NCBI RefSeq assembly: GCF_001625305.1
Contig: NW_017803998.1
Location: 1,302,114-1,366,113, forward strand
Source: Branchiostoma belcheri
Lineage: Eukaryota > Chordata > Leptocardii > Amphioxiformes > Branchiostomatidae
Length of the DNA stretch: 64,000 bases
Direction: 5' to 3'
The notes under the pieces were generated by a model that was not told the DNA's origin, searched no databases, and saw only the letters and a program-made list of their open reading frames with translations. Shown one piece after another: positions 32,170 to 45,300 of the stretch. Each line of letters begins with the position of its first letter. The first letter of the stretch is position 1. A program made the position numbers and the translations under genes.

Positions 32170-35100
32170 AACAGGTCCTTTTCCTAAAAAGGGAAGCAAG
32201 TAGATATTGGGGCTCATCGTACGACTTTCTTACCGTCTCTTGACGACAAAAACAAGACAGACCATTCTATAAATCAGGATGACACGACAATAGCGACGAT
32301 TGTATCTTGTCTATATCTGGGTCAAAGGATAAAAGACTAGAGGGATTTGTGTGCACGCAAGATGGTGGTTGAATTCACTTTTTCTACTGCATATCTTACA
32401 AAAACAATAAGTAAACGACTGTAAAAATTCAGTCACAAGGCATCTTTTTTTTCAGTGACTGCTGAACTGATTTTTGAAAAATATACAGACGATTTTTGTA
32501 AAATCAAGAAATTATCGGCTTTTTACTGTTTATCTTTTCAGATATGTCTTTTTTATAAGATTAGCGTTTTTTTTTCTTTTACAGTTTCTAAGTAATGCCA
32601 TGGCTAGCTTATAACATGTAGAAAGGAAGGGTAACGCCCACTTTTGGAACAAAACAAGGATTACATTTGTCTAAAGTAATGGAAATAAGTATTATTTCAA
32701 CTTCATGCATATAGTTCAGCAGAATGTGGTCTAGAATTAAAAAAAGTGATATGAAATTCTGTTTCATTTAAAAGTAGCAAAAAAGAAAAAAAGACTTGAC
32801 ATATAATTTACGTTTCGTTGCGATCAGACTGTCCTCCATCTTGTTGACCTTTTGTGTTCTCCTTCAAGAAGGGACAAATAGTACACAAAGGTCATTCATT
32901 CACGTAGGGTGTTCACAGGGAGAAGGTTCTAGTAGTAGAACAATGCTCCAAGACCTTAGCTATACGAACAATTATAGCACTTTCTGTTTATTATTGCATA
33001 AAAACCGTGTTAATTTCAAATCTCGTCTGCTGTGTGCTCTGTTCTATAACTATAGCCTTAAGCATGATGCTATGAACACTTATATTTTCAGACGTTTAAT
33101 AACAAAGACACTATTGACGGGTCCCCCCTTAAGGTTCTAGCCTTACACCAATTACTGTCTTGTCCGCCACGCTACACTACATTTTGGATAATTGTTTTAA
33201 CGATTATTGAACTATAATGCTAAACTGTAGCGTTTAGGATACAACTATTTAGTAAGTCATCGGTGTAAGTTTAAAGGGCTGGATGGTACATAGCTTGTCA
33301 TTCATTCCTTCGTTCAGCTATTTGTTCATTCATTAGATCTTTAATTTTCTTGCAATTGTGCATTCGTTCTTTTAAGTTCTATTTCTCTTCTTTGTTCTGA
33401 TTTGATACATGTTATTTACTTTCATACTCTCACCCTTTTATATAACCCCATATATACATTTGTTATGGGGTTCTTTATCATAACTTTCTTCATGTTTTTG
33501 ATGATTACTTTCGATTGCCTCCGACGACTTAATATGCTCTAGCAGCTCAGATAAAGACACAAAGAAGAAAGGAAGAAATTGTCTTCAAAAAGATCTAAGA
33601 TTTATAGAATAAGGCTTGTAAAAAGAAAATACGAGAAAAAATGTTTGAAACAAAACTCCAAATTGTGGATGGATTACAAAACAGAAATAAATCAACATAT
33701 ATATAAAACTTAAGGAATTGACTACTTATAGATTGGTTAGTGAGAGTATTGTATATTTCCACTAGGTTGCACTGTTTGATATAGAGGATATTTAAAAGGT
33801 ATTAAAGCATTGACATGTGCGTAAATGCTACCATAATTATGTGCCATAAAAGAAAACAATGCCCACAGACGGCCGTTACCCCTAGTTCCCACATACATAA
33901 TACATAATCACTCAACCTGTCACGGAAACTCTAACCCTTCCAAGAAGATACTCTATTGTTTAAATGCAACTCAAAGCGACAGTATCAATAAAGATTTGTG
34001 TTGTTAATAGTAGACGAAATATCAATGGTGGGGTGTGAGTTCTAGAGGGAGGAAATTTGGGTTAATACGGGACATAGAAATGGGTATTAGAAATACCTGT
34101 ACAATGTAGGGATGAATGGATGGATGGATGGATGGATGGATGGATGGATGGATGGATGGATGGATGGATGGATGGATAGGTGGATGGAGGGATGGGAGGG
34201 TAGACGGATGGATGGATGGGTAGATGGACGAATGAACGCATTGATGGATAGATGGAAGAGTAGATGGATGGAGGGATGGAAGATTAAGAATGGAAAAATA
34301 AAAATAAATACTTCTATTAGAAGAATTAATGAATAGGAACTAAAAGAAGACTTAGTTTCTATATATGCGTAGTGTTCACATACATATAAGTGGTATTGTT
34401 CCGATCAGTTTGCCTGTATAGAGACACCTTAAACGTGCATGTTACCATATTTATTGTTGTCATAAAACATAATAACGAGCTCAAAAAGCGATGACCCCTC
34501 CACTCTCCCACATTTATCATGTATGCTGACTTGTCAGAGACTCTCTAAGCTCATTTGTTAATTGTTTCTGGTAAAACTATATCCCCTATGGTTATACCAA
34601 CATATTCCCTAGGTACTGATTCATTCATGCTTGATTTCCTGAATTGTTTTTGATATTTTCCAATAAAACTAGTCATACATTATAACATAGAGGGATCGTG
34701 ATTGCCAACTATAGATACACTTATTAAGTTGGTAAATACATTTAAACACATTTCTACTAAAGTCACAAACCCACTTATTATAAAAAACATATTACTATTA
34801 ATTTTCATTTCTGTTTGCTCCCTTGCAACTCGCCTTCGGTAAGAAGTTTGCAAATAAATAAACATTAATATTTCTAATAACACTGTAATAAGTTATGTGA
34901 GTATGAGTATATCAGTATATGTTATTTGAAGTACCACGTATCCTAACTAACTAAATGAATAAACATGTTATGACATATATTGTTTCTTTCTACTACATAT
35001 GCTCTACTATCAGTATTACAGGCTAACGACCTGTAGTACATGTAACGTTAGTAGTAGTAAAAGTCTGAATTCTTGACAGAGTCTTTCTAATCAGCAAGTC

Positions 35101-37040
35101 ATTTGACCAGAAGCCTTTGGGCACTCTGTCTCGTATTTCGACTTCAAAACGCCGACATGTAATGGAATATCTGAATTCAGCAAAATAAGACCTTCACAAA
35201 TTCTTCTCGGCAGATAATTACAGTGGTAACAGTTATACGAGATTGTTGTCAAAATACCGTGTGAGGTTTTCACATTTTCTAACCACGCCCACTTCTGGCC
35301 ACGCCCCTTTATCAGTCGATCGTTTTTGTAAAGTTGATAGCTAAACTATAATACAATGCACATGTTATTTTATAACATTATCATCATTAATGCAATAGAT
35401 GATTTGCAATGAGAACTAAAATATATACCCTGTGTTTTAGATAATTTGAAGTTAAAGATAATTGAAGGTTTAACAAAAAATGTCGCTTTTGTAGATTACT
35501 AAAAATGGCACTCATAATGTTTTGATTGACATGTAGCAAGGTAGCATGTACAGGTATTGGAGCCACAGCCTTCCAAGAAGACATTCTTTTGTTTAGGAAA
35601 TGAAAGGAAGACGATAATTAGAAGCTTGATGATGCAAACCTGACAAAAAATGATGAAACACCTGCAGTGTGAAAAAAATGTTTCGCTAGAGAAAGAATAT
35701 GAAGACTATATATGAAGATTTATAGCGATCTTTATATTTTCCATAATGTACAGATTCGTTGTAAAGCGTTGTATCAATGTAAACATGCCTTTGAGTAGGT
35801 CTCAATGCTCAAATATACTTTTACATGTCTTAGGATGTCTAAAGACAGCAAAGAAAAACACCGGATTCTCCAAAACGTCTTAAATGCGATTCAGATCTAT
35901 TAAGATGAAATCTAAGAAAAAGCATGATGCCTTAAATACTCTGCAGCTGTTTTGTTTATCGGACAGCCATTTTTCTGTTTTTGATAAATACTGACAGGCA
36001 TTTGGTAAAGCGTAACGAAACAGAAAAAACATTCAATGGTTCACCGATTCTAACACCTTTTTAAACATTAATCAATTCCCACAAGACAAAAGGTTTTTGT
36101 GTGAAGTAAGCCGTCCGAAACCCTCAAAGTGATAGATAATTACACCGAACAATCAGTCCGGAGGCTAAGTGTCGGCTTGAATCCTTAAAGAACATTAAGA
36201 AAACTGTTCAGAAACGCTTCTGAAAACGTTTTGAAGCGTTCAAGTCACCATTTACTTCGTCGTGAATAAAACACTTCATTGGCAATGTAAGTCACATTCA
36301 AAACTACAGTAGAAGAGTTAGAAATTGTAGGTTTGGCGAATTCTTTCGAGTTATGTGTTCTGACAGAAAGATAGTCAACGGACCCTTAAGGGTAAAAAAA
36401 GGTTGAAAAGGTCTTAAGGGGGGTTCTTTATCTTTTAAGACGAGCTGCTTAACAGGTGTAATGTCTTAAGGGTCAAGAAAAGATTGAAAAGGTCTTAAGG
36501 GGGGGTTCTTTACAGGTGTAATTATGTCTACCTTGTAGCTTTCCAAGAAGGTACAGCAAGTGAAAAAGAAGGAGTTTTAAGAAGTCAGTTATTACAAGAA
36601 GCGAATCCATTGGGTGTTCTGGTATAAAGACTATGCTAATTAGGTTTTAGGTAATCATGATTGTGTTCCTTCCATGCGCTATGCTCTTGGGTGGTAATGT
36701 AGCTTGCGTATACAACAAAATTGTATTTGCTGTTGAATTTATCTTTTTCAAGCAAGGAGACAGTGAAGATGCTTCTTTACCTTTTCTCTATCTTCCTTAG
36801 CATTTCAAGTATGGTGTTTTTGTAATCTTTATCTTCGTCGGTACGGATCTTGAGTTCGTAAAGAAGTGAAATAAGTTTAGCCCCCCTGGCAACTTTCTTT
36901 GGCACTGCAGCAGAACTTCGGACGTTGATATCTCGTATTCTGAAGAAGCTAGGAGCCTGATTTTCGGGTGGCAGATAGCTCTTAGGCTCGTAAAGAAGTG
37001 GCGTAGGTTTGAACCCCATAGCCAGCTTGGAAATGTTTGT
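32170..37040. other. IF-A to IF-B spacer
   Basis: AT-rich spacer with no recognisable gene. Direct repeats with GAAAAGGTCTTAAGGGGG lie at 36390-36520. An 80-codon minus-strand frame at 36777-37019 ends at a possible donor (AAAAGGTAAAG), but it resembles nothing I know. Confidence 0.5.
34111..34275. repeat. GGAT/ATGG tetranucleotide microsatellite
   Basis: Perfect at first, degenerate after about 34176. Confidence 0.92.
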
Positions 37041-37043
37041 CGT

Positions 37044-37223
37044 AGCCTCTAACAGGCTTCAGATGCGGTTGGAAAGAGTAGAAATTTTCCAAATATACAG
37101 ATAACATGCCAGGAGAGTTGTCCCGCCATAGGAGTACATTTTGTCGCTCCCTTGGCATGTTATCTGTCTATTTGGCCAATGTCTACCCAACTTCTAAGCG
37201 CTTATGAAGCCTGGTAGAGGCTA
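37044..37223. mobile_element. Fold-back MITE, family 4 (TAGCCTCTA ends)
   Basis: Left arm TAGCCTCTAACAGGCTTC and right arm GAAGCCTGGTAGAGGCTA are inverted, as are inner words (GATAACATGCCA and TGGCATGTTATC). Related to 47447-47644. Confidence 0.65.
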
Positions 37224-38295
37224 GATTTCTCTATAACTACAGGGAAGAGATGTTCACTGAATTGAGACCACCTGAATCCCTCATTAGCAACCAAGCGACA
37301 CATTTTAAACACCAGGTGATTAACCCTAAGGGAATAATTGTCCAACATGTGGGATCTTTCAACAACCTTTACAAATAACCTCTTAAGATAATGATCACAC
37401 TCTCTGGCCCTCCTGTTTAAGACATATAACCTTCCTTAAAGGTGATATAAGGTTTAAAGAAGACCATTGGATGGAAGGAAAAGAGATCTGGTGAAATTTA
37501 AGAAAGGTTCGCCCAATCAGAAAGATGGTCAAGGGGTCAGTATTGGACAGTGCAAGGTTCAAAAGTGCAGAAAAGGCATTTTTTATCTTAAGAAGATCTA
37601 GACAGGTGACAATTACACACCTGTGAAAACAAAGAGCAGTGAGGTCAGTGGCCTCCATCAAAGGGTCTTCTGTCTTAAGGTCGGTACGGGTCAATGAAAC
37701 AATGCCAAAAAAGGTGCAAGAAGGCTTTTTCTGTCTTAAGAAGTCATCTTCACTGGTGATAATTGTCCTCACCTGTGGCTTCTGAGAAGACAAAGGTGGA
37801 CAAAACCGTCTCTTGTGTAATGAGACTACTGCCTTAAAGATGACCACAGGCTTTTCTTTCGCTGACAAGCACTGACAAAAGACGTCTTCATGCATGGATG
37901 ACATAACAAACTGAGCGCGTCTTTCTTCTACTTCGTAATGATAAGACTCAAATTGTGCTCAAGTAATGTGATTTCTAAGATGAGCCTTTACGCCAGAAAT
38001 AATTTATCGTACTCAGGCCATTGTCCTGAGAAGGTAGAAAATGACCAGAGGCTTTTGTCACACATGGACGCTAACAGAAGACTTTTTCATGTGTCATATT
38101 ACGAGCTAAACGTCCGTCATCTAATAGAAAGCATCTCTTGATGATAAGGTTCGAATTGTGCTCTAGTAATGTGATTTCTAAGGTAAGATATTTTTACATA
38201 GTTTAGCTAACTGTTTTTATAACACCCTGGCCTATTTTAAAGACTCCATTGTAATAACTACGGGGAGAAAAGCGTATCATAGGCCTTGTTTAAGA

Positions 38296-38690
38296 GACGC
38301 CACATGATCATCACGTGATTCCGCTGCTTTGCTGAATGGTACAACTATGATAATTAGTAGAAACGGCACGTGATCATCACATGATTCTGTCGTTTTGGCT
38401 TTGAATGATGCGACCATAATGAGTAGCAGAAAGGGCACGTGATCACCACATGATTCCACTGTTCGTTCTGAATGATGCAACCATAGTGACCAATTGAAAC
38501 ATCACGTGATCATCACGTGATTTCAGAATGGTACGATCATGATGAGCAGAAGAAACGTCACGTGATCATCACGTGATTTCTGAATGGCACGATCATGATG
38601 AGCAGAAGAAACGTCACGTGATCATCACGTGATTTCAGAATGGTACGATCATGATGAGCAGAAGAAACGTCAGGTGATCATCACGTGATT
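38296..38690. repeat. Minisatellite of CACGTGATCATCACGTG palindromes
   Basis: Units of about 50-60 bp, seven or so, each with the 17-base odd palindrome CACGTGATCATCACGTG and a spacer like GAATGGTACGATCATGATGA. It lies about 630-1030 bases beyond the IF-B stop. Confidence 0.85.
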
Positions 38691-38930
38691 TTGCTGTTTT
38701 TTTTAATGAACCAAAATGAGCGGACCTCTTTTTGCACATGTTGCGAAGTATGTGTCTACATTGAATTCATATATTTGCTATTATAATAGTATTGTATATC
38801 ATCAATCCATACCCCATATATTTGCTATAGTATTCTATACATTTTTATATATTGCAAAGTACGTGTCCACATTACATCCATATGTTTGGTACATTATTTA
38901 TTGTACATCGAAAGCAATGACTCAGAACAC

Positions 38931-38955
38931 TTTATTCAGTTAAATGGCTTTTATT
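38931..38955 (-). terminator. Probable polyadenylation signals of IF-B
   Basis: AATAAA twice on the minus strand, 368-390 bases past the IF-B stop. Confidence 0.45.
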
Positions 38956-39322
38956 CAGCTCAGCCAAAACCCTGTCACCACAAAGAACAACCTTAAAGCC
39001 CTGACATATATTGAAGAAACATCTAAAGAGAGCTATGAGAAGTTTTGCTCGTGCTCTTGGTTTGACTACTTTGTTTCCACTACGTTAAAAGCGACAATAT
39101 ATCTTCATGTCGTCAGTAAGGCCTTGATGTGACGTCACATGCTGTGAGGCTGTGAGGGCAGACATAGGAATATCAGTTAGCTTTGAGTCCACTGTAAAGT
39201 ATTGCAGTAAACCTATCAATACAAAGTACATCTCTAAAAAATATTTTTACTCCTAGAATGACAAGAAATTTATATATGTACTATTAGCTTCCTTACCTCC
39301 AACACAAAACCGTGTAGGTGAT

Positions 39323-39344
39323 CTAGGCGCTGAATTGAGTCATC
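39323..39344 (-). CDS. IF-B exon 7: six-residue tail and stop
   Basis: Completes the Arg codon and reads MTQFSA then TAG. Acceptor TCTTACAG. Two AATAAA signals on the minus strand (38950-38955 and 38931-38936) would place the 3' end about 370-390 bases on. Confidence 0.65.
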
Positions 39345-42300
39345 CTGTAAGAGTACAAAACAGTGTTTGAATACAACGTGCCTACTTTCCACAATATTTT
39401 CATCTTAGATCCAAGATCCTCCCAGGAAGTGTTTAAGCTGGGTTTTGGGGTATTACGCATACGATTGTATGATGTAAACCACATCTTACCACCCAGGGCC
39501 TACTGAATCACAGCTCTGTCAATCAACTGAAACGTTGACCGAATCTCCACCCATTCACTTCCAATCCTCGCTGCCAAGGAAACGATACATACAAACTTCC
39601 CTTAAATCAGTGCTGCCCAAAACAATACTATCGTCCCAGAAGTATGACGAAGAGTTTTCAAAGTTTTCAAATCCTCGCTGCTAAGGACAAGATACATACA
39701 AACTCCCCATACACCAGCTTAGCCCATAACAATACTTCCGGTAACCGACGAGCTTTCCAAGACCCACCTGCTCTCCTCCCCGGACAGCAGGGTGTTGTAC
39801 TGGTTGATCTCTGCCTCCAGAGCCAGCTTGGTGTTCATCAGGTCCTGGTACTCCTTCAGCACACGCTCCATCTCGGTCTTCAGGCGGGACAGCTCGCCGT
39901 TCAGGCTGGAGATGATCTCCATCTTAGCCTCCATGGCCGAGGCGTTGTCCCGCTCAGCGCAGGCGATGGAATCCAAGATGGCAGCTTGCTGTGGGGAAAG
40001 ATGGAAGATGAAATGTACAACTTTGTTGTGGGATTTTAGAATCCAAGATGGCGGCTTGCTGTGGGGAAAGATGGAAGAAGGAATGTACAACTTTGTTGTG
40101 GCATTGTAGATTCTAACATATGGCGGCTTGCGGTGGGAAAAGATAGACAGCTGATGTACAACTTTGTTGTGGCATTTTAGAATCCAAGATGGCGGCTTGC
40201 TCCAGTGAAAGAGGGAAGAGGAAGGTGGATAACAGATTACAAATTGTGGCAGGGGAAATGCTGTAACCGCAGACTGTTAGGGTGGTCAAAATATATAGTC
40301 TCTCTCAAGGCGTGGAACCTCTAATTTCTTGTTCATAATGGTGTTTTCTGTCTCCTATGCAACTGAATATATACTTTCCATCGCGTATACGTTCACGGTA
40401 TACGTGTACAGTTCGTGTATTCTAAGATCTTCTAATCAAAAGATAAAATAGCCTTCATTGCTGCTGGAATGTCGAGGTTCTGCTCAATCTACATGTTACT
40501 TACCTGAGCCTTGAGAGCCTCCAGTTCGGCCTGAAGACCCGTCAGAGTTCGGCGGATTTCGTTAATCTCCGACTTCACCAGAGTCAAGGCCTCGTTACTC
40601 TGCGCCTGCTCCACCTTCACGGCAGAAACCTGTGCAAGTTTTGTGCAAGAAATAACTTGCATGAGAAATAGTCTTAACTTTGACAAGTCTTTGTACAGCT
40701 ACATGCGCGCCTGTAAAACAGTGTGGTAATATTAGCACTGAGCGCACCTAACTGTATGTATCTATAAAGAAAACGGAGAACATAAACTGAATACAGTCAA
40801 ATCTGACCATAGAGATCACTCAAGAAAGGAACGTTTCTATTAAAGAAAATGGTTGTAATGGGCAGATCACTGTACACGGTGGTCATCTGTCATGGTCAAT
40901 GGAACAGTTATCTAAGCCATTGTGGCCAGGTGGTCCTTAAGTCTTACCTGTATGTAGCGATGGTCACTATTACAGATTAGGCCCTGAATGACTAAAACAC
41001 TTTTAGTATGATCTACTATCTCTTGGTCTCGCTTTACAGTTCCATTCAGGGTCTCATGTTTCAGTTGTAGGGTACCTTGTCCTGGAAGGACGCCTCCACG
41101 TCAGCTCGGTTCCGGCGGGCTATCTCCTCATACTGCTCACGGATCGCCTTCAGAGCCGCGGTCAGGTCAACTGTCTCAAACCTACAGAAAGATGACAAAA
41201 CAGGAACGTTGGCAAATTCGTATTATCATATCAGATATCTAGATTAATAAAACCACAACAATGAAACGGGGTATTTTTTTAGTGTCTGATTATCTGTTTT
41301 ATCTGTAGGTACTTTCACACTTATATTTCCACATGCTAGACACGTCGGGGACACTGACAGGAAGTTGGGTCAAAGGTCCCAGAAAAAGGCGTATCAAAGG
41401 CTATCTCATTTCCTGTCTCCATTTTCCTGCCTTTTCCTTCATATCTGTTGCCTTAAAGAAGCCAATGGGAAAATGCATAGACAGAATCAACGAGGAATTG
41501 ACAATAGTGAATAAAAACAAGAAAGTCACAAAATTTTCAAAGAGGTATGATATGTTAGACTTCGTGGTTATCATTTTCATCTTACTTCGTCTCTATCTCG
41601 ATGTTCCCGGACGCCTTGATGCGCTCCTTCAGCTCGGCCACCTCCTGCTTGTGGATCTGTTTCAGGAACTCCAGCTCGCCCTGCGCGCCCTCGATCTGAC
41701 CCTCAAGGTCAACCTTCTCCATAGCCAGCTCCTCCTGCTCCTGGGGACGAGAGGAGACAAACAGGCATGGGAACGAGAAGAGATAAACAGGCATGGGGAC
41801 GAGAGGAGACAAACAGACATGGGAACGAGAAGAGACAAACAGGCATGGGGACGAGAAGAGACAAACAAACATGGGGACGAGAGGAGACTAACAGACATGG
41901 GAACGAGAAGAGACAAACAGGCATGGGACGAGAGGAGACAAATAGGCATGGGTACGAGAGGAGATTAACAGACATGGGAACGAGAGGAGATAAAATGCAT
42001 GGGGACAAGAACAAATATATTTACTTGCTAATGACTAAATGCGCGAGCTGTAGCGTTAGCATTGATATTTTATTAATCCCTTTGCATTCAGTAGTTGATA
42101 TTCACTATGTGACGTTGTTTCAAGGAACCTTAAATTGTTATTAGGAACCTTACAATACTTATCTTCTATTGGAGGCATGCAGTTGTTTTTGAAACACATA
42201 AATTTATCTAGAGTCATAGTTTAATTCCTTACCCTTTTCAGCATGTTCACCTCATCCTCCAGTGTAGCCCTCTGTTCCAGAACTCCCTCAATCCTAGAAG

Positions 42301-45300
42301 TACATATAGTTAAAGTACATCACATATTGGAACATATTAGACGTATTTTTTGGATAAAACACCGTGCCCAGTTATATTTGTCGTACGATCGTCGCACGAT
42401 TTTTATGCCGTAGAATTCGACAGAACCAGTCTGTTTAGATCAGTAAAGACAAACACACACGTTCTACATTATACTAGATCAAACATGGGACAAATAATTG
42501 GGAACCTTTTCTGGATGAAAAAAAAGAAATATATAGCATCATTTTAGTATTATATAAATGGTAATAATAGTATTACCATCTGTCAATGGTATTACAGTAA
42601 TAATAAATCATATGTTGTAAAAAGGCTATATTATTTTTCTAAGTCCTTTGACGTTGTCAACTATTCATAAAATCATGTCAACGCTTGCTTTAGATCAATA
42701 ATTTGGACAAGTGTAACACTATATACAGCATAGTTGTGAAATAACCATTTCCATTCCATAAACATGAGTATCTACAGTAAAACCTAAGCCCCGAGGGATT
42801 GCGTCAATACGAACTTTTACGGTAAACCTTTAAACACCCCTGCTATCAAAACTCCATTAATATTTCAAGTGACAGCTTCAGTTGCCGACACGCCCCCTCT
42901 TCTGAAAGGGTCCCATTTAATCCCTTTGCACATTAAGAGAAAAACCGGTAACGCTAGATTCCTATAAGGTGTCACGCCATGTCTTTATAATGTGCTCACC
43001 AAGGCTGCTAATTTGTATGTGCTGTCAGGGAAAAAAACACAGACTATGAATTCTTATTAATCCTTCTAGCTCGCTTTTATAAGTTTTATTTGTCATTATG
43101 ATATATTTGAAAAAGTTATATCTGTATATTAGTATGTGGTGCGAGTAACGTGTGTGTTGATTGTTGTAAGAAATTTGTGGAATCCGTTTATTTGATGATG
43201 AAAGTTTGCCGGTGTAGAAGGGTTGACCCCTCTATTGTAGCAGAATGTCTGTCGTTCTTCTAGCATGACTGCATGTTTTTAGCTGTTAAATATTCATGAG
43301 TTCTGCGCCAATGGAAATGTCAGAGTTCGCGATACGGGGTCGTCTGTCAACTGAAGCCCTGCCTGCTTAATACAACATGTCTTTGTTGTAAAGTATCCTC
43401 GCTATGCATACTAATGAGGGCTAGCTGTCATAGGATCGGCTGTGTGTGTTGTCTGTGCAAACTCCGGTCACTTGTTGGATTACACTGACGGAAAAATATC
43501 TAGCCTGGATGTCAGCCCAAATACGCAAGAAAAATACATGTATTTATCTTCCCCGAGTTGACTTAAACGTCAGAGTCTAACTTAGGGGGCTATGGAAAAA
43601 TTTCCTCGGGGGTATGTTGGCCCTGAAGCCGAGGTGCTGGCCTGTGTAGGCCCTGGGAGCGGTCTAGAATCAGGGTTTCACTCAGGCTGTCTGGTAAATT
43701 TTCCTCGGGAGCATGTAGGCCCTGGAGCCGAGGTGCTGGCCTGTGTAGGCCCTGGGAACAGTCTAGAATCAGGGTCTCATTCAGAGGGCTGTGGTAAAAT
43801 TTCCTTGGGAGCATGTAGGCCCTGGAGCCGAGGAGCTGGCCTGTGTAGGCCCTGGGAATAGTCTAGAATCATGGTTTTTTTTCAGGGGGCTGTGGTAAAA
43901 TTTCCTTGGTGGCATGTTGGCCCTGGTGCCGAGGAGCTGGCTTGTGTATACTAAGTACCCTTGAAACAGTCTGGCATCCAGGCTAAAAATTGACAAATAC
44001 CGTTCACTTTGAGATTTTGGAGAGATCGTATCTCTATATCAGTTCTTGAACCATAGCTGTTACGTAGTGGGGGGCGTCTGGATCTTTTAAATCACATTCG
44101 CTACACCATTCAACATTTTGATATATGGAATGTACAAGGTTTCGTGGTCTCTAAAAGGATTAGCGTAGGGGGCGAGGTATTTTATCGACAGAAAAGTTCC
44201 CAGGGTTCTTTGTTTGACCTTCGGATGGGGAGGGGCGCCGAGAATTGTTCAATGGTGCGGTTGCTTGTATCCCATGAAGCAACGCGGCGCTTTCTTTTAA
44301 CTCTTTGTGTGATTGATGGAGCGTCTTAGCTCCGAGGTCACCAACTTCTTAAAGACTTAAACCAAGACTTGCCCTAGCTTCTTCTTCTCTCTGAGAAATT
44401 AAATAAGACTCAAAATGGGCGTCTTACACAATGTAGCATCTTTTCTATCTTCTGGATGGAGAGTTGAGAAAGAGATGGTTCAAATTTCACTGTCACAAGT
44501 TGACTGAAATAACACGTGGATACTAGAAGCACTGACATTTTGTTCAAGTGGTACTCTGATCATTTTATACCATAGGGCGAAGTAAAGACAATTTTATCAT
44601 CATTTCCAATGGTTGGAACGACTGAGAAATGACATTGTGCATCGGAAACATACCGGGAATGATGTTGCCTATATTTATGAGTGTTTGGAGGAGCTACAAG
44701 TGGTTAAAGTGGTTCTTTTATGTTGTTCGTTCTTCTAATCATAGAACTATTCCAATCATTCATCCAAAGAGCCATCTTTGCAAACATCAATCTATTCATT
44801 CATTCATCCATCCATCCGTCCTTCCATCCATCCATGTTTTTTAAACATTCTTTTACACATTCTAACCTTTCGTGTGGATCCGTTACATTTAAAGGTTTCT
44901 GACAATGAAACCACGCGTCTTTTTGCCGCCAACTTTTCCTGAAAATCCTATCTACATCTGCGCTAAGCTAGACTCACTTCTCCCTCCACTGGTTCACCTC
45001 CAGCAGTACGGAGTCCCTGGCGATCTCCACGCGGGCCCGCTCCAGGTTAGCGGCGAGGAGCGCCTCCCGTGCCGCCGTCAGCTCCGCCGCCCAGTCGATG
45101 CCATCGTCCTGTACCGCCGCCGCGGCGGACGCCTCGTTGATCTGTATCTGCAGCTGGCGGTTGGCCTCCTCCAGGGAGCGGACCTTAGCGATGTAGCGGC
45201 CGAGACGATCGTTCAGCCCCTGCATCTCAATCTTCTCGGTGGCGTTGATGTTGACGCCGCCGGCTCCAAACCCCGTGCCGCCATAGCTCACCGAGGTGTA

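Noticed and set aside
36777-37019. 80-codon minus-strand frame with a possible donor at its end
   Set aside because: Some coding look (DEDKDYKNTILEMLRKIEKR) but no partner exon, no known family and an adjoining MITE; noted but not supported as a gene.
37395-37904. 169-codon minus-strand frame in the IF-A to IF-B spacer
   Set aside because: It runs over degenerate direct repeats (CTTAAGAAG...GGTGA(C/T)AATT type). The translation shows no domain, no good start context and no splice partners; length is explained by the repeat.
38296-38690. CRISPR-like regular palindromic array
   Set aside because: Eukaryotic context; the units are wholly tandem, with similar spacers instead of unique ones, so it is a minisatellite.
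41333-42144. Frames reading RHGDERRQTDMGTR-type or LFSFPCLFVSS-type repeats
   Set aside because: Translation of the 26-bp minisatellite next to IF-B exon 3.
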